From Megalopta genalis (Eukaryota; Arthropoda; Insecta; Hymenoptera; Halictidae), in contig NW_027476258.1 in NCBI RefSeq assembly GCF_051020955.1, positions 62,001-126,000 on the forward strand: 64,000 nucleotides of DNA. Direction: 5' to 3'. The notes under the pieces are model-generated. The model was not told where the DNA came from, made no database searches, and saw only the letters and a program-made list of their open reading frames with translations. Position numbers and translations under genes: made by a program. Shown here one piece after another: positions 12,880-25,735 of this stretch; the first letter of the stretch is position 1, and each line of letters begins with the position of its first letter.

Positions 12880-14299
12880 GCTAACTCATTTGTTTCGCTT
12901 GGATTTGAAGCTAAACCTTCTACATCGTATTAATTTGAAGCTAAATCATGTGTTTCGCTTGGATTTGAAGCTAAACCATCTGCATCGCATTGATTTGAAT
13001 CTAAATCATGTGTTTTGCATGGATTTGATGCTAACTCGTTTTTTCCCCTGCATTTGAAGCTATATCACTTATATCGCAAGTATCTGAACCTAAATCATTT
13101 GTTTCGCATGGATTTGTAGCTAAGCCTTCAACTTCGTATCGATTTGAAGATAAATGAAATGTATCGCATGGATTTGAAGCTGACTCGTTTGATTCCTCTG
13201 CATTTAAAGCTATATCACTTATATCCCAAAGGTTTGAAGCTAAATCATTTGTTTCGCATGGATTTGAAGCTAAACCTTCTAGATGGCATTGATTTGAATC
13301 TAAATCATGTGTTTCGCTTGGATTTGAAGCTAAACCTTCTGCATCGCATTGATTTGACGCTAAATCATGTGTTTTGCATGGATTTGATGCTAACTCGCCT
13401 GTTTCCCCTGCATTTGAAGCTATATCAGTTATATCGCAAGTATCTGTTGCTAAATCATTTATTTCGCACGGATTTGAATCTAAATCATCTACATAGCATG
13501 GATTTGCAGCTAAATCATGTGTTTCGCATGGAGTTGAAGCTAACCCGTTAGTTTCGCCTGCATTTGAAGCTATATAACTTATATCTCAAGTATCTGAATC
13601 TAAATCATTTGTTTCGCATGGATTTGAAGCTAAGCCTTCTACATCGCATTGATTTGAAGCTAAATCATGTGATTTGCTTGGATTTCAAGCTAACTCGTTT
13701 GATTCGTCTGCATTTGAAGCTGTATCACTTATATCCCAAGTGATTGAAGCTATATCTTTTGTTTCGCATGGATTTGCAGCTAAACCATCTACATCGCATT
13801 GATTTGCAGCTAAATCATGTGACTCGCATGAATTTGAAGCTAACTCGTTTGATTCGTTTGCATTTGAAGCTATATCACTTATAACCCAATTGTTTGAAGC
13901 TAAATCATTTGTTTCGCATGGATTTGTAGCTAAGCCTTCTACTTCGTATCGATTTGAAGTTAAATTATATGTATCGCATGGATTTTGAAGCTAACTCGTT
14001 TGATTCGTCAGCATTTGAAGCTATATCACTTATATCCCAAATGTTTGAAGCTAAATCGTTTGTTTCGCATATATTTGTAGCTAAACCTTCTACATCGCAT
14101 TGATTTGAAGCTAAATCATGTGATTCGCTTGGATTTGAAGCTAACTCGTTTGTTTCGGCTGCATTTGAAGCCATATCACTTATATCTCAAGTGTTTGAAG
14201 CTAAATCATTTGTTTCGCATGGATTTGAAGCTAAACCTCCTACATCGCATTGATTTGCAGCTAAATCATGTGTTTCACTTGGATTTGAAGCTAACTCGT

Positions 14300-17200
14300 T
14301 AGTTTTGCCTGCATTTGAAGCTATATCACCTATATTCCAAGTTTTTGAAGCTCAATCATTTGCTTCGCAAGGATTTGAAGCTAATCCTTCTACATCGCAT
14401 TGATTTCAAGCTAAATCATGTGTTTCGCTTGGATTTGAAACTAAACCTCCTGCATCGCATTGATTTGAAGCTTAATCATGTGTTTTGCATGGATTTGATG
14501 CTAACTCGTTTGTTTCCCCTGCATTTGAAGCTATATCACTTATATCGCAAGTATCTGAATCTAAATCATTTGTTTCGCATGAATTTGAAGCTAAGCCTTC
14601 TACTTCGTACAGATTTGAAGTTAAATGAAATGTTTCGCATGGATTTGAAGCTAACTCGTTTGATTCGTCTGCATTTAAAGCTATATCACTTACATCCCAA
14701 GTGTTTGAAGCTAAATCATTTATATCGCATGGATTTGAAGCTAATCCTTCTACATCGCATTGATTTCAAGCTAAACCTTCTACATCGCATTGGTTTGAAG
14801 CTCAGTCATGTGTTTCGCATGGAGTTGGATGTAGCTCGTTTGTTTCCCCTGCAATTGAAGCTATATCACGTATATCCCAAGGGTTTGAAGCTAAATCATT
14901 TGTTTCGCATGGATTTGAAGCTAAACCTTCTACATGGCATTGATTTGAAGCTAAATCATGTGTTTCGCTTGGATTTGAAGCTAAACCTTCTGCATCGCAT
15001 TGATTTGACGCTAAGTCATGTGTTTTGCATGGATTTGATGCTAACTCGCCTGTTTCCCCTGCATTTGAAGCTATATCAGTTATATCGCAAGTATCTGTTG
15101 CTAAATCATTTATTTCGCATGGATTTGAAGCTAAATCATGTGTTTCGCTTGAATTTGAAACTAAACCTTCTCCATCGCATTGATTTGAAGCTAAATCATG
15201 TGTTTTGCATGGATTTGATGCTAACTCGTTTGTTTCCCCTGCATTTGAAGCTATATCACTTATATCGCAAGTATCTGAATCTAAATCATTTGTTTCGCAT
15301 GAATTTGAAGCTAAGCCTTCTACTTCGTATAGATTTGAAGTTAAATGACATGTATCGCATGGATTTTGAAGATAACTCGTTTGATTCGTCTGCATTTGAA
15401 GCTATATCACTTATATCCCAACTGTTTGTAGCTAAATCATCTGTTTCGCATGGATTTGAAGCTAAACCTTCTACAACGCATTGATTTGAAGCTAAATCAT
15501 GTGATTTGCTTGGATTTGAACTATCTCGTTTGATTCGTCTGCATTTGAAGCTATATCACTTATATCCCAAGTAATTGAAGCTAAGTCATTAGTTTCGCAT
15601 GGATTTGATGCTAACTCGTTTGTTTCCCCTGCATTTGAAGCTATATCACTTATATCGCAAGTATCTGAATCTAAATCGTTTGTTTCGCATGAATTTGAAG
15701 CTAAGCCTTCTACTTCGTATAGATTTGAAGTTAGATCATGTGTTTCGCTTGGATTTGAAGCTAAACCTTCTGCATCGCATTGATTTGAAGCTAAATCATG
15801 TGATTTGCTTGGATTTGAAGCTAACTCGTTTGTTTCGTCTGCATTTGAAGAAATATCACTTATATCGCAAGTGTTTGAAGCTGAATCATTTGTTTCGCAA
15901 GGATTTGAAGCAAATCCTTCTACATCGCATTGATTTCAAGCTAAATCATGTGTTTCGCATGAATTTGAAGCTAAGCCTTCTACTTCGTATAGATTTGAAG
16001 TTAAATGACATGTATCGCATGGATTTGAAGCTAACTCGTTCGTTTCGCCCGCATTTGATGCTATATCACTTATATCGCAAGTATCTGAATCTATATCATT
16101 TGTTATGCATGGATTTGAAGCAAAAACTTCTAAATCGCATTTATTTGGAGCTAAATCGTGTGATTCTCTTGGATATGAAGCTAACTCGTTTGTTTCGTCT
16201 GCATTTGAAGCTATATCACTTATATCGCAAGTATCTGAAGCTAAATCATTGGTTTCGCATGGATTTGAAGCTAAGCCTTCTACTTCGTACCGATTTAAAG
16301 CTAAATGAAATGTATCGCATGGATTTCAAGCTAACTCCTTTGATTCGTCTGCATTTAAAGCTATATCACTTACATCCCAAGTGTTTGAAGCTAAATCATT
16401 TATTTCGCATGGATTTGAAGCTAATCCTTCTACATCGCATTGATTTCAAGCTAAACCTTCAACATCGCATTGGTTTGAAGCTCAGTCATGTGTTTCGCAT
16501 GGAGTTGGATGTAGCTCGTTTGTTTCCCCTGCATTTGAAGCTATATCGCTTATATCCCAAGGGTTTGAAGCTAAATCATTTATTTCGCACGGATTTGAAT
16601 CTAAATCATCTACATAGCATGGATTTGCAGCTAAATCATGTGTTTCGCATGGAGTTGAAGCTAACCAGTTAGTTTCGCCTGCATTTGAAGCTATATAACT
16701 TATATCTCAAGTATCTGAATCTAAATCATTTGTTTCGCATGGATTTGAAGCTAAGCCTTCTACATCGCATTGATTTCAAGCTAAATCATGTGTTTCGCTT
16801 GGATTTGAAGCTAAACCTTCTGCATCGCATTGATTTGAAGCTACATCATGTGTTTTGCATGGATTTGATGCTAACTCGTTTGATTCCCCTGCATTTGAAG
16901 CTATATCACTTATATCGCAAGTATCTGAATCTAAATCATTTGTTTCGCATGGATTTGAAGCTAAGCCTTCTACATCGCATTGATTTCAAGCTAAATCATG
17001 TGTTTCGCTTGGATTTGAAGCTAAACCTTCTGCATCGCATTGATTTGAAGTTAAATGATATGTATCGCATGGATTTTGAAGCTAACTCGTTTGATTCGTC
17101 AGCATTTGAAGCTATATCACTTATATCCCAATTTTTTGAAGCTAAATCGCTTGTTTCGCATGGATTTGTAGCTACACCTTCTACATCGAATTGATTTGAA

Positions 17201-20200
17201 GCTAAATCACGTGATTCGCTTGGATTTGAAGCTAACTCGTTAGTTTTGCCTGCATTTGAAGCTATATCACCTATATCCCAAGTTTTTGAAGCTCAATCAT
17301 TTGCTTCGCAAGGATTTGAAGCTAATCCTTCTACATCGCATTGATTTCAAGCTAAATCATGTGTTTCGCTTGGATTTGAAACTAAACCTCCTGCATCGCA
17401 TTGATTTGAAGCTTAATCATGTGTTTTGCATGGATTTGATGCTAACTCGTTTGTTTCCCCTGCATTTGAAGCTATATCACTTATATCGCAAGTATCTGAA
17501 TCTAAATCATTTGTTTCGCATGAATTTGAAGCTAAGCCTTCTACTTCGTACAGATTTGAAGTTAAATGAAATGTATCGCAGGGATTTGAAGCTAACTCGT
17601 TTGATTCGTCTGCATTTAAAGCTATATCACTTACATCCCAAGTGTTTGAAGCTAAATCATTTATATCGCATGGATTTGAAGCTAATCCTTCTACATCGCA
17701 TTGATTTCAAGCTAAACCTTCTACATCGCATTGGTTTGAAGCTCAGTCATGTGTTTCGCATGGAGTTGGATGTAGCTCGTTTGTTTCCCCTGCATTTGAA
17801 GCTATATCACTTATATCCCAAGGGTTTGAAGCTAAATCATTTATTTCGCACGGATTTGAATCTAAATCATCTACATAGCATGGATTTGCAGCTAAATCAT
17901 GTGTTTCGCATGGAGTTGAAGCTAACCAGTTAGTTTCGCCTGCATTTGAAGCTATATAACTTATATCTCAAGTATCTGAATCTAAATCATTTGTTTCGCA
18001 TGGATTTGAAGCTAAGCCTTCTACATCGCATTGATTTCAAGCTAAATCATGTGTTTCGCTTGGATTTGAAGCTAAACCTTCTGCATCGCATTGATTTGAA
18101 GCTACATCATGTGTTTTGCATGGATTTGATGCTAACTCGTTTGATTCCCCTGCATTTGAAGCTATATCACTTATATCGCAAGTATCTGAATCTAAATCAT
18201 TTGTTTCGCATGGATTTGAAGCTAAGCCTTCTACATCGCATTGATTTCAAGCTAAATCATGTGTTTCGCTTGGATTTGAAGCTAAACCTTCTGCATCGCA
18301 TTGATTTGAAGTTAAATGATATGTATCGCATGGATTTTGAAGCTAACTCGTTTGATTCGTCAGCATTTGAAGCTATATCACTTATATCCCAATTGTTTGA
18401 AGCTAAATCGCTTGTTTCGCATGGATTTGTAGCTACACCTTCTACATCGAATTGATTTGAAGCTAAATCATGTGATTCGCTTGGATTTGAAGCTAACTCG
18501 TTTGTTTCGGCTGCATTTGAAGCCAAATCACTTATATCTCAAGTGTTTGAAGCTAAATCATTTGTTTCGCATGGATTTGAAGCTAATCCTTCTACATCGC
18601 ATTGATTTGCAGCTAGATCATGTGTTTCACTTGGATTTGAAGCTAACTCGTTAGTTTTGCCTGCATTTGAAGCTATATCACCTATATCCCAAGTTATTGA
18701 AGCTCAATCATTTGCTTCGCAAGGATTTGAAGCTAATCCTTCTACATCGCATTGATTTCAAGCTAAATCATGTGTTTCGCTTGGATTTGAAACTAAACCT
18801 CCTGCATCGCATTGATTTGAAGCTTAATCATGTGTTTTGCATGGATTTGATGCTAACTCGTTTGTTTCCCCTGCATTTGAAGCTATATCACTTATATCGC
18901 AAGTATCTGAATCTAAATCATTTGTTTCGCATGAATTTGAAGCTAAGCCTTCTACTTCGTACAGATTTGAAGTTAAATGAAATGTATCGCATGGATTTGA
19001 AGCTAACTCGTTTGATTCGTCTGCATTTAAAGCTATATCACTTACATCCCAAGTGTTTGAAGCTAAATCATTTATATCGCATGGATTTGAAGCTAATCCT
19101 TCTACATCGCATTGATTTCAAGCTAAACCTTCTACATCGCATTGGTTTGAAGCTCAGTCATGTATTTCGCATGGAGTTGGATGTAGCTCGTTTGTTTCCC
19201 CTGCATTTGAAGCTATATCACTTATATCCCAAGGGTTTGAAGCTAAATCATTTATTTCGCACGGATTTGAATCTAAATCATCTACATAGCATGGATTTGC
19301 AGCTAAATCATGTGTTTCGCATGGAGTTGAAGCTAACCAGTTAGTTTCGCCTGCATTTGAAGCTATATAACTTATATCTCAAGTATCTGAATCTAAATCA
19401 TTTGTTTCGCATGGATTTGAAGCTAAGCCTTCTACATCGCATTGATTTCAAGCTAAATCATGTGTTTCGCTTGGATTTGAAGCTAAACCTTCTGCATCGC
19501 ATTGATTTGAAGCTACATCATGTGTTTTGCATGGATTTGATGCTAACTCGTTTGATTCCCCTGCATTTGAAGCTATATCACTTATATCGCAAGTATCTGA
19601 ATCTAAATCATTTGTTTCGCATGGATTTGAAGCTAAGCCTTCTACATCGCATTGATTTCAAGCTAAATCATGTGTTTCGCTTGGATTTGAAGCTAAACCT
19701 TCTGCATCGCATTGATTTGAAGTTAAATGATATGTATCGCATGGATTTTGAAGCTAACTCGTTTGATTCGTCAGCATTTGAAGCTATATCACTTATATCC
19801 CAATTGTTTGAAGCTAAATCGCTTGTTTCGCATGGATTTGTAGCTACACCTTCTACATCGAATTGATTTGAAGCTAAATCATGTGATTCGCTTGGATTTG
19901 AAGCTAACTCGTTTGTTTCGGCTGCATTTGAAGCCAAATCACTTATATCTCAAGTGTTTGAAGCTAAATCATTTGTTTCGCATGGATTTGAAGCTAATCC
20001 TTCTACATCGCATTGATTTGCAGCTAGATCATGTGTTTCACTTGGATTTGAAGCTAACTCGTTAGTTTTGCCTGCATTTGAAGCTATATCACCTATATCC
20101 CAAGTTTTTGAAGCTCAATCATTTGCTTCGCAAGGATTTGAAGCTAATCCTTCTACATCGCATTGATTTCAAGCTAAATCATGTGTTTCGCTTGGATTTG

Positions 20201-21013
20201 AAACTAAACCTCCTGCATCGCATTGATTTGAAGCTTAATCATGTGTTTTGCATGGATTTGATGCTAACTCGTTTGTTTCCCCTGCATTTGAAGCTATATC
20301 ACTTATATCGCAAGTATCTGAATCTAAATCATTTGTTTCGCATGAATTTGAAGCTAAGCCTTCTACTTCGTACAGATTTGAAGTTAATTGAAATGTATCG
20401 CATGGATTTGAAGCTAACTCGTTTGATTCGTCTGCATTTAAAGCTATATCACTTACATCCCAAGTGTTTGAAGCTAAATCATTTATATCGCATGGATTTG
20501 AAGCTAATCCTTCTACATCGCATTGATTTCAAGCTAAACCTTCTACATCGCATTGGTTTGAAGCTCAGTCATGTGTTTCGCATGGAGTTGGATGTAGCTC
20601 GTTTGTTTCCCCTGCAATTGAAGCTATATCACTTATATCCCAAGGGTTTGAAGCTAAATCATTTGTTTCGCATGGATTTGAAGCTAAACCTTCTACATGG
20701 CATTGATTTGAAGCTAAATCATGTGTTTCGCTTGGATTTGAAGCTAAACCTTCTGCATCGCATTGCTTTGACGCTAAGTCATGTGTTTTGCATGGATTTG
20801 ATGCTAACTCGCCTGTTTCCCCTGCATTTGAAGCTATATCAGTTATATCGCAAGTATCTGTTGCTAAATCATTTATTTCGCATGGATTTGAAGCTAAATC
20901 ATGTGTTTCGCTTGAATTTGAAACTAAACCTTCTCCATCGCATTGATTTGAAGCTAAATCATGTGTTTTGCATGGATTTGATGCTAACTCGTTTGTTTCC
21001 CCTGCATTTGAAG
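14300..21013. repeat. Macro-repeat series, five copies spaced 1,680, 1,261, 1,411 and 1,411 bp
   Basis: The block marker CTCAGTCATG, followed by GGAGTTGGATGTAGCTCG, occurs at 14,801, 16,481, 17,742, 19,153 and 20,564 (also in isolation at 9,291 and 12,795). Self-similarity at period 1,411 runs from about 17,225 to 20,656. At 1,261 it links about 16,300-17,240 to 17,561-18,501. At 5,763 it links about 14,300-15,250 to 20,063-21,013. 1,411 is 47 units plus one base, and 1,261 is 42 units plus one base: the two periods differ by exactly one pentamer. The odd base is the extra T of GGATTTTGAAGCT, so each copy also shifts the reading phase by one. Confidence 0.9.
14802..15395 (-). pseudogene. Minus-strand decapeptide frame, 197 codons
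   Basis: The first residues (MQTNQTSYLQ) are in another phase, before the extra T of GGATTTTGAAG at about 15,364; the rest is family I decapeptides. It ends at the same GCTCAGTCATG stop as the frame at 9,292, because both belong to copies of the same block. Confidence 0.2.
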
Positions 21014-22315
21014 CTATATCACTTATATCGCAAGTGTTTGAAGCTGAATCAATTGTTTCCCAAGGATTTGAAGCAAATCCTTCTACATCGCATTCATTTC
21101 AATCTAAATCATGTGTTTCGCTTAGATTTGAAGATAAACCTTCTGCATCGCATTGATTTGAAGCTACATCATGTGTTTTGCATGGATTTGATGCTAACTC
21201 GTTTGTTTCCCCTGCGTTTGAAGCAATATCGCTTACATCGCAAGTATCTGAATCTAAATCATTTGTTTCGCATGAATTTGAAGCTAAGCATTCTACTTCG
21301 TATAGATTTGAAGTTAAATCATGTGTTTCGCTTGGATTTGAAGCTAACTCTTTTGTTTCGTCTGCATTTGAAGCTATATCACATATATCGCTAGTATCTG
21401 AAGCTAAATCATTTGTTTCGCATGGATTTGTAGCTAAACCTTCTACATCGCATTGATTTGCTGCTAAATCATGTGTTTCGCATGGATTTGAAGCTATACC
21501 TTCTACATCGCATGGATTTGGAGCTAAAACTTCTACATCGCATTGATTTGAAGCTAAATCACGTGTTTCGCTTGGAAACGAAGCTAACGCGTTTGTTTCT
21601 CCTGCATTTGAAGCTGTATCACTTATATCGCATGTATATGATGCTAAATCATTTAAGTCGCATTGCTTTGAAGCTAAGCCATCTACTTCGGATCGATTTG
21701 AAGCTTAATCATGTGTTTTGCATGGATTTGAAGATAACTCGTTTGTTTCGTCTGCATTTGAAGCTATATCACTTATATCGCAAGTATCTGAACCTAAATC
21801 ATTTGTTTCGCATGGATTTGAAGCTATGCCTTCTACTTCGTATTGATTTGAAGCTAAATCATTTGTTTCGCATGGATTTGAAGCTACACCTTCTACATCA
21901 CATTGATTTGCAGCTAAATCATTTGTTTCGCATGGATGTGAATCTAAGCCTTGTCCTTCGAATTGATTTGAAACTAAATCTTGTGTATCGCATGGATTTG
22001 AAGCAAACTATCTACATCGCATTGATTTGAAGCTAAATCATGTCTTTCGCATGGAATTGAAGCTACCTCGTTTGTTCCTCCAGCTTTTGAAGCTATATCA
22101 CTTATATCGCAAGTATTTGAAGCTAAATCATATGTGTCGTGTGGATTTGAAGCAGAACCTTCTACATCGCATTGATTTGAAGCTAAATCTTGTGTATCGC
22201 ATGGATTTGAAGCTAAACCTTCTACATCGCATTGATTTGAAGCTAAATCATTTGTTTCGCATGGATTTGAATCTAAGCCTTGTCCTTCGAATTGATTTGA
22301 AGCTAAATCATGTGT

Positions 22316-23200
22316 TTCGTATGGATTTGAAGCTAAACCTTCTACATCGCATTGATTTGAAGCTAACCTTCTACATTCTATTGATTTGAAGCTAAACCTT
22401 CTACCTCTTATTGTTTTGAAGCTAAACCTTCTACATCGCATTGATTTGGTGCTAAATCAAGTGTTTCGCATGGATTTGAAGCTAACACGTTCGTTTCGCC
22501 TGCAGTTGAATCTACATCACATATATCGCTAGTATTTGAAGCTAAATCATGTATATCGCGTGGATTTTGAAGCTAACTCGTTTGATTAGTCTTCATTTGA
22601 AGCTATATCACTTACACCCCAAATGTTTGAAGCTATATCATTTGTTTCGTATGGATTTGAAGCTAAACCTACTACATCGCACTGACTTGAAGCTAAATCT
22701 TGTGTATGGCATGGATTTGAAGCTAAACCTTCTACATCGAATTGATTCGAAGCTAAATCATGTGTATCGCATGGATTTGAAGCTAACTCGTTTGTTTCGC
22801 ATGCAGTTGTAGCTAAATAATGTATGTCACAAGTATTTGTAGCTAAACCATTTGTTTTGCATAGATTTGTATCTAAGCCTTCTACTTCGCATTCATTTGA
22901 AGCTAAATCATTTGCTTCGCATGGATTTGAATCTAAGCCTTGTCCTTCGAATTGATTTGAAGCTAAATCATGTGTTTCGTATGGATTTGAAGTTAAACCT
23001 TCTACATCGCATTGATTTGAAGTTAAACCTTCTATATTCTATTGATTTGAAGCTAAACCTTCTACCTCTTATTGATTTGAAGCTAAACCTTCTACATCGC
23101 ATTGATTTGAAGTTAAATCGTGTGTTTCGCATGGATTTGAAGCTAACTCGTTAGTTTCGCATGCAGTTGTAGCTAAATAATGTATATCACAAGTATTTGT
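22316..23200. repeat. Long-range duplicate E, copy 1 (partner about 51,860-53,080)
   Basis: Bases 22,316-22,850 match 51,860-52,394 at offset 29,544, and about 22,780-23,200 match about 52,654-53,074 at offset 29,874. The 330-bp difference is eleven units present only in the distal copy. Shared rare features include the 29-bp unit with AACCTTCTACATTC, the phase-shifting GGATTTTGAAGCT after ATATCGCG, and TTACACCCCAAATG. A third partial copy lies at 53,684 onward (offset 1,591 from 52,093). Confidence 0.85.
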
Positions 23201-25735
23201 AGCTAAACCATTTGTTTCGCATGAATTTGAAGCTAAGCCTTCTACTTCGCATTGATTTGAAGCTAAATCATTTGTTTCGCATGGAATTAAAGCTACCTCG
23301 TTTGTTCCTCCAGCTTTTGAAGCTGTAACACTTATATCGCAAGTATTTGAAGCTAAACCGTTTGATTCGCACGGATTTGAAGCTAAGCCTTCTACTTCGC
23401 ATTAATTGGAAGTTAAATCACGTATTTTGCACGGATTTGAAGCTAAACCTTCTACATCGCATTGATTTGAAGCTAAATCGTGTGTTTCGCATGGATTTGA
23501 AGCTAACTCGTTTGTTTCGCATGCAGTTGTAGCTAAATAATGTATATCACAGGTATTTGTAGCTAATCCATTTGTTTTGCATGGATTTGAAGCTAAGCCT
23601 TCTACTTCGCATTCATTTGAAGCTAAATCATTTGTTTCGCATGGATTTGAATCTAAGCCTTCTACTTCGCATTGATTTGAAGCTAAATCATTTGTTTCGC
23701 ATGGAATTGAAGCTACCTCGATTGTTCCTCTAGCTTTTGAAGCTGTATCACTTATATCGCAAGTATTTGAAGCTAAATCATATGTGTCGCATGGATTTGA
23801 AGCTGAACCTACTACAACGCATTGATTTGAAGCTAAATCTTGTGTATCGCATGGATTTGAAGCTAAACCTTCTACGTCGCAATGATTTGAAGATAAATCG
23901 TGTGTTTCGCTTGGATTTGAAGCTAACTCGTTAGTTTCGCATGCAGTTGTAGCTAAATAATGTATATCACAAGTATTTGTAGCTAAACCATTTGTTTTGC
24001 TTGGATTTAAATCTAAGCCTTCTACTTCGCATTCATTTGAAGCTAAATCATTTGTGTCGCATGGATTTGAATCTAAGCCATGTCCGTCGAATTGATTTGA
24101 AGCTAAATCATGTGTTTCGTATGGATTTGAATCTAAACCTTCTACATCGCATTGATTTTAAGCTAAATCATGTGTCTCGCATGGAATTGAAGCTACCTCG
24201 TTTGTTCCTACAGCTTTTGAAGCTATATCACTTATATCGCAAGTATTTGAAGCTAAATCATATGTGTCGAATGGATTTGAAGCTGAACCTACTACATCGC
24301 ATTGATTTGAAGCTAAATCTTGTGTATCGCATGGATTTGAAGCTAAGCCTTCTACATCGCATTGATTTGAAGCTAAATCATGTGTATCGCATGGATTTGA
24401 AGCTAACTCGTTCATTTCGCATGCAGTTGTAGCTAAATAATGTATATCACAAGTATTTGTAGCTAAACCATTTGTTTCGCATGAATTTGAAGCTAAGCCT
24501 TCTACTTCGCATTGATTTGAAGCTAAATCATTTGTTTCGCATGGAATTGAAGCTACCTCGTTTGTTCCTCCAGCTTTTGAAGCTGTAACACTTATATCGC
24601 AAGTATTTGAAGCTAAACCGTTTGATTCGCACGGATTTGAAGCTAAGCCTTCTACTTCGCATTAATTGGAAGTTAAATCACGTATTTTGCACGGATTTGA
24701 AGCTAAACCTTCTACATCGCATTGATTTGAAGCTAAATCGTGTGTTTCGCATGGATTTGAAGCTAACTCGTTTGTTTCGCATGCAGTTGTAGCTAAATAA
24801 TGTATATCACAGGTATTTGTAGCTAATCCATTTGTTTTGCATGGATTTGAAGCTAAGCCTTCTACTTCGCATTCTTTTGAAGCTAAATCATTTGTTTCGC
24901 ATGGATTTGAATCTAAGCCTTCTACTTCGCATTGATTTGAAGCTAAATCATTTGTTTCGCATGGAATTGAAGCTACCTCGATTGTTCCTCTAGCTTTTGA
25001 AGCTGTATCACTTATATCGCAAGTATTTGAAGCTAAATCATATGTGTCGCATGGATTTGAAGCTGAACCTACTACAACGCATTGATTTGAAGCTAAATCT
25101 TGTGTATCGCATGGATTTGAAGCTAAACCTTCTACGTCGCAATGATTTGAAGATAAATCGTGTGTTTCGCTTGGATTTGAAGCTAACTCGTTAGTTTCGC
25201 ATGCAGTTGTAGCTAAATAATGTATATCACAAGTATTTGTAGCTAAACCATTTGTTTTGCTTGGATTTAAATCTAAGCCTTCTACTTCGCATTCATTTGA
25301 AGCTAAATCATTTGTGTCGCATGGATTTGAATCTAAGCCTTGTCCGTCGAATTGATTTGAAGCTAAATCATGTGTTTCGTATTGATTTGAATCTAAACCT
25401 TCTACATCGCATTGATTTTAAGCTAAATCATGTGTCTCGCATGGAATTGAAGCTACCTCGTTTGTTCCTACAGCTTTTGAAGCTATATCACTTATATCGC
25501 AAGTATTTGAAGCTAAATCATATGTGTCGAATGGATTTGAAGCTGAACCTACTACATCGCATTGATTTGAAGCTAAATCTTGTGTATCGCATGGATTTGA
25601 AGCTAAGCCTTCTACATCGCATTGATTTGAAGCTAAATCATGTGTATCGCATGGATTTGAAGCTAACTCGTTCATTTCGCATGCAGTTGTAGCTAAATAA
25701 TGTATATCACAAGTATTTGTAGCTAAACCATTTGT
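23155..25735. repeat. 1,260-bp tandem duplication (42 units), two copies plus a 60-bp remnant
   Basis: Bases 23,155-24,414 and 24,415-25,674 are head-to-tail copies, and 25,675-25,735 begins a third that then diverges. By eye I found only about four differences, near 23,289/24,549, 23,613/24,874, 24,080/25,340 and 24,123/25,383, so the copies are more than 99% alike. The period is an exact multiple of 30, so the phase is preserved. The duplication is young relative to the divergence between neighbouring 30-bp units. Confidence 0.92.

Larger units (their letters stand above)
1..21850. repeat. Family I repeat block (first)
   Basis: This block is dominated by the five-slot pattern with TCTGCATTTGAAGCT or CCCTGCATTTGAAGCT in slot a and ATATCACTTATATCG in slot b. 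Two recurrent +1 variants are common: an extra T giving GGATTTTGAAGCT, usually in a unit that starts AAATGATATGTATCG, and TCTGCACAGGCATTG in place of TCTGCATCGCATTG. These move the unit register so that the phase at 21 kb differs from that at base 1. The block contains several internal segmental duplications, listed separately. No gene is visible. Confidence 0.85.
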
